From positions 1 through 19,324 of the forward strand of contig JAWOIO010000069.1 of NCBI GenBank assembly GCA_046484625.1: a DNA stretch of 19,324 nucleotides, in the 5' to 3' direction. This document shows positions 12,784 through 19,324 of the stretch, piece after piece. The position numbers were made by a program, and so were the translations under genes. Numbering within the stretch: position 1 is the first letter of the stretch; each line of letters begins with the position of its first letter. The DNA comes from DASUAO01 sp046484625 (GTDB taxonomy: Bacteria > Actinomycetota > Acidimicrobiia > IMCC26256 > PALSA-555). A model generated the notes under the pieces. The model made no database searches and was not told the origin of the DNA. It saw only the letters and a list, made by a program, of their open reading frames with translations.

Positions 12784-14370
12784 GTGACCCCGCGCGTCCT
12801 CGTCACCGAGGCCATCGCCGAGAGCGGGCTCGACGCGCTGCGAGCGGCCGGTTTCGAGGTCGACGAGCGCCTCGGGATGACGCCGGAAGCGCTGCTCGAC
12901 GCGGTCCCGGGAGCGGCGGCCCTCGTCATCCGCTCGGCCACCCAGGTCACCGAGGCGGTCCTCGAGGCCGGCACGGACCTCGCGGTCGTCGGACGGGCCG
13001 GCATCGGGCTCGACAACGTCGACGTCGACGCGGCCACACGACGGGGCGTGATGGTCGTGAACGCGCCCCAGTCGAACGTGCTGTCGGCCGCGGAGCACAC
13101 GGTTGCGCTCCTGCTCGCGCAAGCGCGCAACATCCCGCAGGCGGACCGCGACCTCAAGGCAGGGGAGTGGAACCGGTCGAAGTGGACCGGGGTGGAGCTG
13201 CACGGCAAGACGCTCGGTGTCGTCGGGCTCGGGCGCGTGGGCGTGCTCGTCGCTCAGCGGCTGCTCGCCTTCGGCATGCAGCTCAGCGCGTACGACCCGT
13301 ACGTGAGCGCGGAGCGGGCCCGCCAGCTCGGCGTGCGCCTCGTGCCCGACCTCGAGGAGCTCGTCCGCAGCGCCGACTTCCTCACGATCCACCTGCCGAA
13401 GACCCCCGACACGATCGGGCTCATCGACGCGGCGCTCCTCGCGCACGCCAAGCCGACGCTGCGGATCGTGAACACCGCGCGCGGCGGGATCATCGACGAG
13501 GCTGCGTTGGCCGACGCGCTCCGCGAAGGTCGCATTGCCGGAGCTGCGCTCGACGTCTTCGTCGAGGAGCCGACGACCGAGTCGCCGATCTTCGAGATCG
13601 CGAGTTCCGTCGTCACCCCGCACCTGGGTGCGTCCACGGCCGAGGCGCAGGACAAGGCGGGCCAGACGATCGCCGAGCAGGTCGTCCTGGCCCTGCGCGG
13701 CGAGTTCGTCCCCTACGCCGTCAACGTGGCCGCGAGCGAGGCGAACGCCACCGTCGCGCCGTTCCTCCCGCTCGCCGAGCGACTCGGACGCCTCTTCACC
13801 TCCCTGGCCGGGGGCGCCGTCGAGACCGTGGAGATCACGTACGAGGGGGAGATCGCCGACTACGACTGCCGCGTCCTCACCCTCGCCATCATGAAGGGCC
13901 TGCTCGCGCCCGTCGTCGACGAGCCGGTGTCCTTCGTGAACGCACCGCAGCTGGCCGAGGCCCGGGGCGTCGCGGTGAGCGAGACGCTGTCGTCGACCGC
14001 GGCCGACTTCGTGAACCTCGTGACCGTGCGCGGCCGTATCGGCGAGCAGCCCTTCCATGTCGCGGGGACCCTCTTCGGCAAGCATGCCCGTCCCCGCATC
14101 GTCGGCATCCACGACCACGCGGTCGATGTCCCGCCGTCCAGCCACATGCTCGTCGTCCGCAACACCGACACACCCGGGATGATCGGGACCGTGGGGACCG
14201 TGCTCGGCGAGCACGGCGTGAACATCGCCGACATGGACGTCGGAACCAACACCGAGGGCGAGGCCGCGCTGATGGTGCTCGCCACCTACGGTCCGGTCCC
14301 GCCCGAGACCGTCGAGATGCTCCGGGGGATCGACGGCATCCTCGACGCGAAGGCGATCGAGCTCGACTGA
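12784..14370 (+). CDS. serA: D-3-phosphoglycerate dehydrogenase
   Basis: A 528-residue enzyme, the length of the long actinobacterial form, catalysing the NAD-dependent first step of serine synthesis. The substrate and NAD domains show VVGRAGIGLDNVDVDAA (68-84), Rossmann GLGRVG (148-153), NTARGGIIDE with Arg233, and VVTPHLGAST with His280. The acidic catalytic residue is expected in FVEEP (259-263). Residues ~320-450 form the intervening domain, and ~452-528 the regulatory ACT domain (HMLVVRNTDTPGMIGTVGTVLGEHGVNIADMDVG). The ACT domain usually mediates serine feedback inhibition. GTG start 12784 is supported by alignment of the first strand (RVLVTEAIAESGLDAL) and by a -10 box at leaderless spacing. 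Confidence 0.96.
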   Translation: MTPRVLVTEAIAESGLDALRAAGFEVDERLGMTPEALLDAVPGAAALVIRSATQVTEAVLEAGTDLAVVGRAGIGLDNVDVDAATRRGVMVVNAPQSNVLSAAEHTVALLLAQARNIPQADRDLKAGEWNRSKWTGVELHGKTLGVVGLGRVGVLVAQRLLAFGMQLSAYDPYVSAERARQLGVRLVPDLEELVRSADFLTIHLPKTPDTIGLIDAALLAHAKPTLRIVNTARGGIIDEAALADALREGRIAGAALDVFVEEPTTESPIFEIASSVVTPHLGASTAEAQDKAGQTIAEQVVLALRGEFVPYAVNVAASEANATVAPFLPLAERLGRLFTSLAGGAVETVEITYEGEIADYDCRVLTLAIMKGLLAPVVDEPVSFVNAPQLAEARGVAVSETLSSTAADFVNLVTVRGRIGEQPFHVAGTLFGKHARPRIVGIHDHAVDVPPSSHMLVVRNTDTPGMIGTVGTVLGEHGVNIADMDVGTNTEGEAALMVLATYGPVPPETVEMLRGIDGILDAKAIELD

Positions 14371-14391
14371 CGCTCGAAAGAGGGGAGGACC

Positions 14392-14494
14392 GTGACGACG
14401 CTGCGCCTCGCCCGAACCCTTCGACGAGTACGGCCGGCACTGGGTCGTGATGACCGACCCCGAGGGCAACGAGCTCTGCATCTGCGCCAACTGA
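14392..14494 (+). pseudogene. Remnant of a VOC/glyoxalase-family gene
   Basis: GTG 14392 is preceded by a strong SD (GGGGAGG, four-base spacing) and opens VTTLRLAR. From about 14408 a different frame encodes EPFDEYGRHWVVMTDPEGNE and then LCICAN, with TGA at 14492-14494. The DPEGNELC tail is the characteristic C-terminus of VOC-family proteins. The start signal and the last ~25 codons thus survive in different frames a few bases apart, as expected after an internal deletion. The tail match is by eye. The parent gene would have been ~120-150 codons. Confidence 0.6.
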
Positions 14495-14543
14495 TGAGCG
14501 GCGCCGCGTCGACGCGGGGATCCTGTGACCCGGCGTACTGGCG

Positions 14544-15008
14544 TCAGCGCTTGGAGGCGCGCAGCCCGTCGGCCTCTGCGGCCGCGGCGTCGCGGTAGCA
14601 GCGCTCGGCGGTGGTGCGCTCGTACATCTGGCCGCCGGGCTGGTGGAAGACCTTGCTCCCGGACGCGACCTTCACCGGGTGGCTCACCGGACAGACTCCG
14701 TCCCGGGCGTCGATCCAGGGGCCGGATTCGGGTTCGGGATCGGGTTCGGGTTGCTTCGCCGGTTCGGCGGTCGTCGTCGCGACGCGCGGCTCGACGGGGG
14801 CCGGCACCGGAGCGGTGACCGGCTTTGCAGTGTCCGGCCCCGCGGTGCTCGGCGCGGCGCGCGGCTGGGGCGGGAACGGGAACGGCTGCGGCTCCCAGCC
14901 GGTCTCGTTGGCGGGACGGTTGGCCTCGATCGCGCGCCACACGGCGTACGCGGCACCTGCGATCGCGCCGACACCGATGAGACGTCGGAACCACGATCGC
15001 TTCGCCAT
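14544..15008 (-). CDS. Membrane-anchored protein with C-terminal sunset-like domain
   Basis: A 154-residue protein in three parts. Residues 1-28 are a basic start and one transmembrane helix (KRSWFRRLIGVGAIAGAAYAVW). Residues ~36-95 are a Pro/Ala/Glu-rich extracellular spacer that includes a PEPDPEPES hexanucleotide-repeat tract. Residues ~105-154 are a compact domain with CPVSHPVK, KVFHQPGGQMYERT, ERCYRDAAAAEADGLRASKR. That spacing of Cys, His and PGG...Y.RT...C resembles the small 'sunset' domain found at the ends of actinobacterial surface proteins and nucleases. No enzymatic residues are obvious. It is divergent from leuA. ATG 15008 fits; no SD is clear and a GAGACT box lies six bases upstream. 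Confidence 0.75.
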   Translation of the reverse strand: MAKRSWFRRLIGVGAIAGAAYAVWRAIEANRPANETGWEPQPFPFPPQPRAAPSTAGPDTAKPVTAPVPAPVEPRVATTTAEPAKQPEPDPEPESGPWIDARDGVCPVSHPVKVASGSKVFHQPGGQMYERTTAERCYRDAAAAEADGLRASKR

Positions 15009-15041
15009 GCATCGAGTCTCGCGCAGGCCGCGCGAAACAAC

Positions 15042-15070
15042 TTGCCAATGCGCGCGTGAACCGCCATCAT
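15042..15070 (+). promoter_or_regulatory. Promoter of the leu leader and leuA
   Basis: TTGCCA (15042-15047), a 17-bp spacer, and CATCAT (15065-15070): 5/6 and 4/6 matches to the vegetative consensus. Transcription would begin near 15077, three bases before the leader peptide ATG. Confidence 0.5.
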
Positions 15071-15079
15071 GGTCGGACC

Positions 15080-15130
15080 ATGTCGGAAGCAGCGCGCATC
15101 ACCGTCTTCACCAGCCTCCTGCTTACGTAG
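15080..15130 (+). CDS. leuL: leu operon leader peptide
   Basis: A 16-codon open frame, MSEAARITVFTSLLLT, ending in TAG. It carries three consecutive Leu codons (CTC CTG CTT, 15116-15124) preceded by Ile and Val codons, directly upstream of a leucine biosynthesis gene and followed by hairpins ending in a T-run. This is the layout of classical ribosome-mediated attenuation. The first codon lies at most a few bases after the predicted transcription start, so translation would be essentially leaderless. Confidence 0.75.
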   Translation: MSEAARITVFTSLLLT

Positions 15131-15131
15131 T

Positions 15132-15192
15132 CGCGGGCACCCTTCCGGTGCTCGCGAACGCCTCCTCGTGCCCTCGGGCCGGGGAGGCTTTT
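15132..15192 (+). promoter_or_regulatory. leuA attenuator: pause-type hairpin and intrinsic terminator
   Basis: Hairpin 1, just after the leader stop, is CGCGGGCACC (15132-15141)/GGTGCTCGCG (15147-15156) with loop CTTCC and one G-U pair. The terminator is GCCTCC (15160-15165)/GGAGGC (15183-15188) followed by TTTT (15189-15192). Two alternative pairings are visible. GGGCAC (15135-15140) can pair with GTGCCC (15168-15173). GCCTCC also occurs over the Leu codons (15114-15119), identical to the terminator 5' arm. Stalling at Leu codons when leucyl-tRNA is scarce would be expected to shift the fold toward read-through; which pairing is the antiterminator is not settled. Confidence 0.7.
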
Positions 15193-15245
15193 CGTTGCCG
15201 GAACGTCCAGGACACTGAATCACCACCATCCGAGAGCGAGCAGTC

Positions 15246-16790
15246 ATGAGCGAGCAGGTACGCATCTTCGACACCACGCTGCGCGACGGCGAGCAGTCGC
15301 CGGGCATCTCGCTCGACGTCGGTGAGAAGCTGGAGATCGCCGAGCAGCTCGCGCGCCTGGGCGTCGACGTGATCGAGGCCGGGTTCCCGATCGCCAGCGA
15401 CGGTGACTTCGAGGCGGTCGAGGCGATCGCGAAGCACGTCGAAGGCCCGGTGATCGCCGGGCTCTCGCGCACGGGATTCAAGGACGTCGACCGGGCCTGG
15501 GAGGCCGTCCGCCACGCCGCGCAGCCGCGCATCCACGTGTTCATCGCGACCTCGCCGATCCACATGGCGAAGAAGCTGCGGATGACCGAGGAGCAGGTCC
15601 TCGCCGAGGTGTCGGGCGGTGTCGCTCGCGCGAAGTCGTACTGCGACGACATCGAGTACTCCCCGGAGGACGGCAGCCGGTCCGACCCCGACTTCATGGT
15701 GAAGGCGCTCCAGGCCGCGGTCGATGCCGGCGCTACGACGCTGAACATCCCGGACACCGTCGGCTTCGGCGTGCCCGAGGAGTTCGGCAAGCTGATCGCG
15801 TACGTGATCGAGCAGGTGAAGGGTGACTACGTCGTCTCGACCCACTGCCACAACGATCTCGGCCTCGCCGTTGCGAACTCGTTGGCCGGGGTCGCGGCCG
15901 GAGCCCGTCAGATCGAGTGCGCGGTGAACGGCCTCGGCGAGCGGGCCGGCAACGCCGCGCTCGAGGAGATCGTCATGGCGATCAAGACGCGGGGTGACTA
16001 CTTCGGCACCGTCGAGGTCGGCGTCCGCACCGAGGAGCTGTCGCGCACCTCTCGTCTGGTCTCCCGGCTCACCGGGTACCCCGTCCAGTACAACAAGGCG
16101 GTCGTCGGACGGAACGCCTTCGCGCACGAGGCCGGCATCCACCAGCACGGGGTGCTGGCGGACCGCGAGACGTACGAGATCATCGACGCGTCGACCGTCG
16201 GGCAGGAGGCGGCCCAGATCGTGATGGGCAAGCACTCGGGGCGTCACGCGTTCGCCGACACCCTGGCCAAGATGGGCTTGCACGTGCAGGGCGACGCGCT
16301 CAACCAGGCGTTCCGGCGTTTCAAGGAGCTCGCCGACCGCAAGGTGGAGATCACGGAGGCCGACCTCGAGGCGATCGTCGCCGAGGAGATCGGAGCCGGT
16401 GCGGTGCACCGCTACGACCTCGTGAGCCTCGAGCTCATGGGCGGGACCGTGCAGACGCCCACCGCGCGCGTCGTGCTCCGCGACGGCGACGGTCAGGCGA
16501 CCGGTGAGGCCGAGGGCAACGGCATGATCGACGCCGCGATCACGGCCATCGCGAACGCCACCGGGATCACCGGGACGTTGCTCGACTTCAAGGTCTCGTC
16601 CGTCACCGGTGGGCGCGATGCACTCGGCGACGTGGTCGCGTTCCTCGAGTCCGAGGGGTACAAGGCGTCTGGTCGCGGGGTGTCGACCGACGTGGTCGAA
16701 GCGTCCGCGCGGGCGTACCTCAACGCGGTGAACAAGATCGTCCGACTGCGCGACCGGGCCGAGACGCGAGAGCAGGTGGTCGGGCCATGA
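15246..16790 (+). CDS. leuA: 2-isopropylmalate synthase
   Basis: A 514-residue enzyme that condenses acetyl-CoA with 2-oxoisovalerate, the committed step of leucine synthesis. The TIM barrel begins with FDTTLRDGEQSPG (8-20; Asp14 metal ligand) and has STHCHNDLGLA with metal ligands His200 and His202, plus NGLGERAGNA (228-237). The linker has GRNAFAHEAGIHQHG. The C-terminal regulatory domain (~390-500; LELMGGTVQTPTARV, AITAIANATG) is the leucine-binding feedback module. Its presence, and ~514 residues, point to LeuA rather than homocitrate synthase. Expression is probably controlled by the attenuator just upstream. It ends in ATGA overlap with a methyltransferase. Confidence 0.95.
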   Translation: MSEQVRIFDTTLRDGEQSPGISLDVGEKLEIAEQLARLGVDVIEAGFPIASDGDFEAVEAIAKHVEGPVIAGLSRTGFKDVDRAWEAVRHAAQPRIHVFIATSPIHMAKKLRMTEEQVLAEVSGGVARAKSYCDDIEYSPEDGSRSDPDFMVKALQAAVDAGATTLNIPDTVGFGVPEEFGKLIAYVIEQVKGDYVVSTHCHNDLGLAVANSLAGVAAGARQIECAVNGLGERAGNAALEEIVMAIKTRGDYFGTVEVGVRTEELSRTSRLVSRLTGYPVQYNKAVVGRNAFAHEAGIHQHGVLADRETYEIIDASTVGQEAAQIVMGKHSGRHAFADTLAKMGLHVQGDALNQAFRRFKELADRKVEITEADLEAIVAEEIGAGAVHRYDLVSLELMGGTVQTPTARVVLRDGDGQATGEAEGNGMIDAAITAIANATGITGTLLDFKVSSVTGGRDALGDVVAFLESEGYKASGRGVSTDVVEASARAYLNAVNKIVRLRDRAETREQVVGP

Positions 16791-17434
16791 CCGACGCGGC
16801 GGTGAACCTCTGGTCGGAGGCCGACCACGTCCAGGACTACCTGAACCGGCGGAGCGAGTTCCCGTGGCGTGAGCTCGCCTACGACCACCTGATGGAGCAC
16901 GTGCCTCCGACGGCGGGGCGCGTCCTCGACCTGGGATGCGGCGACGGCAAGGTCGTCGGACGGGTCGTCGAGGCGTTCCCGGCGGTCGAGGCGATCGCGT
17001 GCGACTTCTCTCCAGCGATGCTCGAGCGCGCGCGAGCGCGGTTCGCTGACTCGTCGACCGTCATGATCGTCGAGCACGACCTCGACGACCCGCTCCCCGA
17101 CGAGTGGGGGACCTTCGACGCGGTCGTCTCCGCGTTCGCCATCCACCACGTGGTCGACGATCGCAAGCACGCGCTCTACGGCGAGGTGTTCGACCGACTC
17201 GCGCCGGGTGGCGTGTTCTGCAACCTGGAGCACGTCGCGTCGCCGACGCCCGAGCTGCACGAGGCGTTCCTGATCGCCATCGGGCAGACGATCGAGCAGG
17301 ACGACCCGTCGAACAAGCTCGCGCCCGTGGAGACCCAGCTCGGATGGCTGCGCGACCTGGGGTTCAGCCAGGTCGACTGCCACTACAAGTGGCGGGAGAT
17401 CGCGCTCTTCGCGGGGGTCAAGCCGGGCTCGTGA
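16787..17434 (+). CDS. Class I SAM-dependent methyltransferase
   Basis: A 215-residue Rossmann-like methyltransferase. Motif I is VLDLGCGDGKVVG (~46-58), motif II is AIACDFSPAMLERARARF (~69-86), followed by VEHDLDDPLP, the motif IV region FDAVVSAFAIHHVVDD, and LAPGGVFCNLEH. The start overlaps the leuA stop (ATGA, 16787-16790), so the two are translationally coupled. The substrate is unknown. Coupling to a committed leucine-pathway enzyme is unusual and could mean either simple read-through or a linked small-molecule modification. It is followed 82 bases later by a ferritin-like gene in the same direction. Confidence 0.88.
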   Translation: MTDAAVNLWSEADHVQDYLNRRSEFPWRELAYDHLMEHVPPTAGRVLDLGCGDGKVVGRVVEAFPAVEAIACDFSPAMLERARARFADSSTVMIVEHDLDDPLPDEWGTFDAVVSAFAIHHVVDDRKHALYGEVFDRLAPGGVFCNLEHVASPTPELHEAFLIAIGQTIEQDDPSNKLAPVETQLGWLRDLGFSQVDCHYKWREIALFAGVKPGS

Positions 17435-17453
17435 GTGCAGCGGCGAACTGCAC
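17435..17453. repeat. Inverted repeat between methyltransferase and ferritin-like genes
   Basis: GTGCAG (17435-17440), spacer CGGCGAA, CTGCAC (17448-17453): perfect 6-bp arms starting right after the methyltransferase stop. It may be a weak terminator or an operator; unresolved. Confidence 0.35.
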
Positions 17454-17516
17454 GGCAGCCGAGCGGATCGCGCGAAGGTGGGCGGGCGGGGTGACCGCAC
17501 GAACCGAGGAGCCACG

Positions 17517-18536
17517 ATGAAGCTCGCGTACTCCGAAGACGAGCTGTTCGGCGAGCACGACTTCGCGCGCCCACACGTGGTGAACGGCCAGCGGCTCCAC
17601 GGCGGGTTCCTCGCCGACGGCACCTACCAGCCACCGCGTTCGCTTGGGCGATGTGAGGCGATCACCGCCTGGACGGACGCGCTCCGAGCTCGGGGAGGCG
17701 ATCTCCTCCCGGCCGACTCGTCGCTGCTCTCAGGACCGCGAGTGCCGAACCTCGAACAGCACCGCCTCCTCCTGCGGGAGGGAATCGGCCGCGCGTTCTG
17801 GAACATGCTGACCATCACCGGGAAGATCGAGGCGCGCGGACGGTTGCTCGCCGCCGCCGAGTTCCCCGAGCTCGGTCCCGCGATCCACGACGACATCTCG
17901 CAGATGGCGATCGGACACCTCAACTCGGGGTTGCTCGTCGCGCATGGGCTCGACGAGGGTGGCCTGCCCGCGGAGGGGATCGGTGGCCACGACGCCATGT
18001 GGTTCGCCGCGCGCGACCTCGTGTTCGGTCCCGATGCCTACGACGACGTCGAGGCCCCCGAGATCATCGGGCGACCGGCGTCCTCGTCACGCAGTGCACC
18101 CGAGCTGCCGATCGAGATCGAGGGGCTGCTGTCGTTCCTCATGAACCTCCTGATCATCGAGTTTCGGGCCGAGATCGGCTTCGCCACCGCTCAGGACCTC
18201 TTCCGGACGCCGGAGGCGTTCCCCGGTCGAGATGCGCAGGCCGAGGAGGCCGCCGAGATCATCGAGCGCATTCGCACCGACGAGCTCGTGCATGTGACAT
18301 CGCTACGGCTCTACCTCGGCGAGCTCCGCGCGGTGCGGCTCGCGACGGTCGACGGCGGGTCCGCGGCAGGAGCCGAGGTCGTCGACCGCATGTGGGACGG
18401 TCTCGCGCACTGGGCGACCGTCGAGCAGCCCGCGCTCGTCGCGGCGCGCCAACGTGCCGAGCTGGCGGGGATGATCCTCGAGCACCCTGACGGCGAGCGG
18501 ATCCTCGCTGAGTCGGACCGTCTCGCCGATCGCTGA
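17517..18536 (+). CDS. Ferritin-like (putative diiron) protein of unknown function
   Basis: A 339-residue, mostly helical protein that I do not recognise with certainty. Four helices carry acidic/His patterns reminiscent of ferritin-like diiron proteins: EQHRLLLREGIGRAFWNMLTITGKIEARGR (~80-109), ISQMAIGHLNSGLLVAHGL (~127-145), LLIIEFRAEIGFATAQDLF (~215-233) and EIIERIRTDELVHVTSLRLYLGELR (~251-275, with ExxH). An N-terminal ~75 residues (FARPHVVNGQRLHGGF...) precede them. No signal peptide is seen. ATG 17517 has an excellent SD (GAGGAG, five-base spacing). It follows the leuA-methyltransferase pair and may be in the same operon. The diiron assignment is inference. Confidence 0.6.
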   Translation: MKLAYSEDELFGEHDFARPHVVNGQRLHGGFLADGTYQPPRSLGRCEAITAWTDALRARGGDLLPADSSLLSGPRVPNLEQHRLLLREGIGRAFWNMLTITGKIEARGRLLAAAEFPELGPAIHDDISQMAIGHLNSGLLVAHGLDEGGLPAEGIGGHDAMWFAARDLVFGPDAYDDVEAPEIIGRPASSSRSAPELPIEIEGLLSFLMNLLIIEFRAEIGFATAQDLFRTPEAFPGRDAQAEEAAEIIERIRTDELVHVTSLRLYLGELRAVRLATVDGGSAAGAEVVDRMWDGLAHWATVEQPALVAARQRAELAGMILEHPDGERILAESDRLADR

Positions 18537-18544
18537 CTCGCCGT

Positions 18545-18565
18545 GCGTCAGGCGCCCGGTGACGC
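18545..18565. terminator. Hairpin at the convergent end of leuD
   Basis: GCGTCA (18545-18550), nine-base loop, TGACGC (18560-18565): perfect 6-bp arms overlapping the leuD stop codon, nine bases after the plus-strand gene ends. It could end both convergent transcripts; no T-run. Confidence 0.35.
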
Positions 18566-19156
18566 CGCCGGGAGCCAGGTCGCGCGGGTCTGCTCGTACG
18601 CCGTGATGTCGTCGGCGTGGCCGAGGGTGATGCCGATGTCGTCGAGGCCCTGCACCAGGCGGTAGTGGTGGAAGTCGTCGAGCGCGAAGGGCTCGTCGAT
18701 GTCGAGTGCCGGGACGGCGACGCGGCGGTCGACGACATCGATCACGATCTCCAGTGAGGGGTCGTCCTCGAGGGCCGTCATGATCCGGTCGACGACCTCC
18801 TGGGGGAGCTCGACGGGCACGAGGCCGATCTTCAGGCAGTTGTTGCGGAAGATGTCGGCGAAGCGGGGCGAGATGATCGCCTCGAAGCCGTAGTCCTCGA
18901 GGGCCCAGGGCGCGTGCTCTCGCGACGAGCCGGTCCCGAAGTTGGGGCCCGCCACCAGCACCCGCACGTCGTCGCCCTGGTACTCGGGCCGGTTGAGGAC
19001 GAAGTCGCTGCTCTCGCGCCACTCCGAGAACAGGCCCTCGCCGAACCCCGTGCGCTCGATGCGCTTGAGCCAGTCGCTCGGGATGATCTGATCGGTGTCG
19101 ACGTCGGACCGGTTCAACGGCACCGCCCGCCCAACAATCTCGCCTATCGGCTCCAT
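18548..19156 (-). CDS. leuD: 3-isopropylmalate dehydratase small subunit
   Basis: A 202-residue subunit of isopropylmalate isomerase, which converts 2- to 3-isopropylmalate together with LeuC. Hallmarks are NRSDVDTDQIIPSDWLKRIERTGFG (15-39), the swivel-domain signature GPNFGTGSSREHAPWAL (70-86), and ISPRFADIFRNNCLKIGL. The length is normal. ATG 19156 has GAGG four bases upstream. It lies 40 bases after the leuC stop on the minus strand, the usual leuCD order, and converges on the ferritin-like gene with an 11-base gap. Confidence 0.95.
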   Translation of the reverse strand: MEPIGEIVGRAVPLNRSDVDTDQIIPSDWLKRIERTGFGEGLFSEWRESSDFVLNRPEYQGDDVRVLVAGPNFGTGSSREHAPWALEDYGFEAIISPRFADIFRNNCLKIGLVPVELPQEVVDRIMTALEDDPSLEIVIDVVDRRVAVPALDIDEPFALDDFHHYRLVQGLDDIGITLGHADDITAYEQTRATWLPAASPGA

Positions 19157-19196
19157 CTGGCCTCGCTCGCTCCCTGCGGCGCTCGCGTCGCCGGAA

Positions 19197-19324
19197 TCAT
19201 GCGAGATCCTCGGGCGTGGCGAAGGTGCCGGCGATCGCGGTGGCCGCGGCCACCGCGGGGGAGACGAGGTGGGTGCGGCCGCCCTTGCCCTGGCGTCCCT
19301 CGAAGTTGCGGTTCGAGGTCGACG
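19197..19324 (-). CDS. leuC: 3-isopropylmalate dehydratase large subunit, C-terminal 41 residues (partial)
   Basis: The minus strand from the right edge reads STSNRNFEGRQGKGGRTHLV then SPAVAAATAIAGTFATPEDL and Ala, followed by TGA (19199-19197). The SNRNFEGRQG..GRTHL.SP..AAA.A..G motif is the invariant C-terminus of the aconitase-family LeuC, including substrate-binding arginines. The rest of the gene, with its [4Fe-4S] ligands, lies outside the window. leuD follows directly. Confidence 0.95.
   Translation of the reverse strand, partial: STSNRNFEGRQGKGGRTHLVSPAVAAATAIAGTFATPEDLA

Noticed and set aside
12277..15048. A 923-codon open frame on the minus strand opposite serA and the small secreted protein
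   Set aside because: In DNA this G+C-rich the complement of a real gene often stays open. The product is Arg/Asp/Val-rich with no domain, while the plus strand encodes an unmistakable SerA.
15069..15080. ATG 15069 as start of the leu leader peptide
   Set aside because: It opens a different frame with no Leu run and no early stop; ATG 15080 gives the compact Leu-rich peptide.

Overview
The window is a chromosomal segment of a high-G+C bacterium, almost certainly an actinobacterium. Base composition is very G/C-rich and GTG starts are frequent. Several genes appear to begin with leaderless transcripts behind TANNNT -10 boxes. Gene content (a P450 with a short His-variant ferredoxin, a 528-residue SerA with C-terminal ACT domain, a TIGR03252-like HhH-GPD protein, a sunset-like Cys/His domain) fits Actinobacteria, perhaps Acidimicrobiia, but the class assignment is inference. 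I see no tRNA, rRNA, CRISPR array, insertion sequence or prophage.

Layout, left to right. (1) 1-2400: the C-terminal part of an MFS exporter converges on a minus-strand pair, cytochrome P450 then ferredoxin, overlapping by ATGA. Upstream of the P450 lie four copies of a ~16-bp repeat and an 18-bp palindrome. (2) 2690-4250: an ECF sigma factor and a single-pass FecR-like putative anti-sigma protein, bridged by a 15-codon mini-ORF that overlaps both genes by ATGA, followed by a 47-bp symmetrical inverted repeat. (3) 4247-5666: a lipoprotein muramidase-type enzyme converging on an EEP-family phosphodiesterase/nuclease. (4) 5720-8480: a minus-strand OmpR-type response regulator and histidine kinase, divergent from a DoxX membrane protein across a 213-bp region full of inverted repeats. 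(5) 8547-14370: a VOC protein, an HhH-GPD repair-like protein, a DEAD-box RNA helicase with a structured leader, an aspartate-type aminotransferase, a small secreted protein and SerA. (6) 14392-15008: a decayed VOC gene and a membrane-anchored sunset-domain-like protein. (7) 15040-19324: leucine biosynthesis. leuA sits behind a classical attenuator (16-residue leader peptide with three consecutive Leu codons, a pause-type hairpin and a terminator with TTTT). It is followed by an ATGA-coupled methyltransferase and a ferritin-like protein of unknown function. leuD and the 3' end of leuC converge from the right edge.

Most genes are housekeeping or amino-acid metabolism (serine, aspartate, leucine). 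The accessory flavour is confined to the P450/ferredoxin pair, the sigma/anti-sigma unit and the two unexplained genes behind leuA. The most informative non-coding structures are the leu attenuator, the P450 upstream repeats, the sigma-unit mini-ORF, the palindrome at 4099-4145 and the helicase leader hairpins. All functions are inferred from reading motifs by eye; no database search was run.
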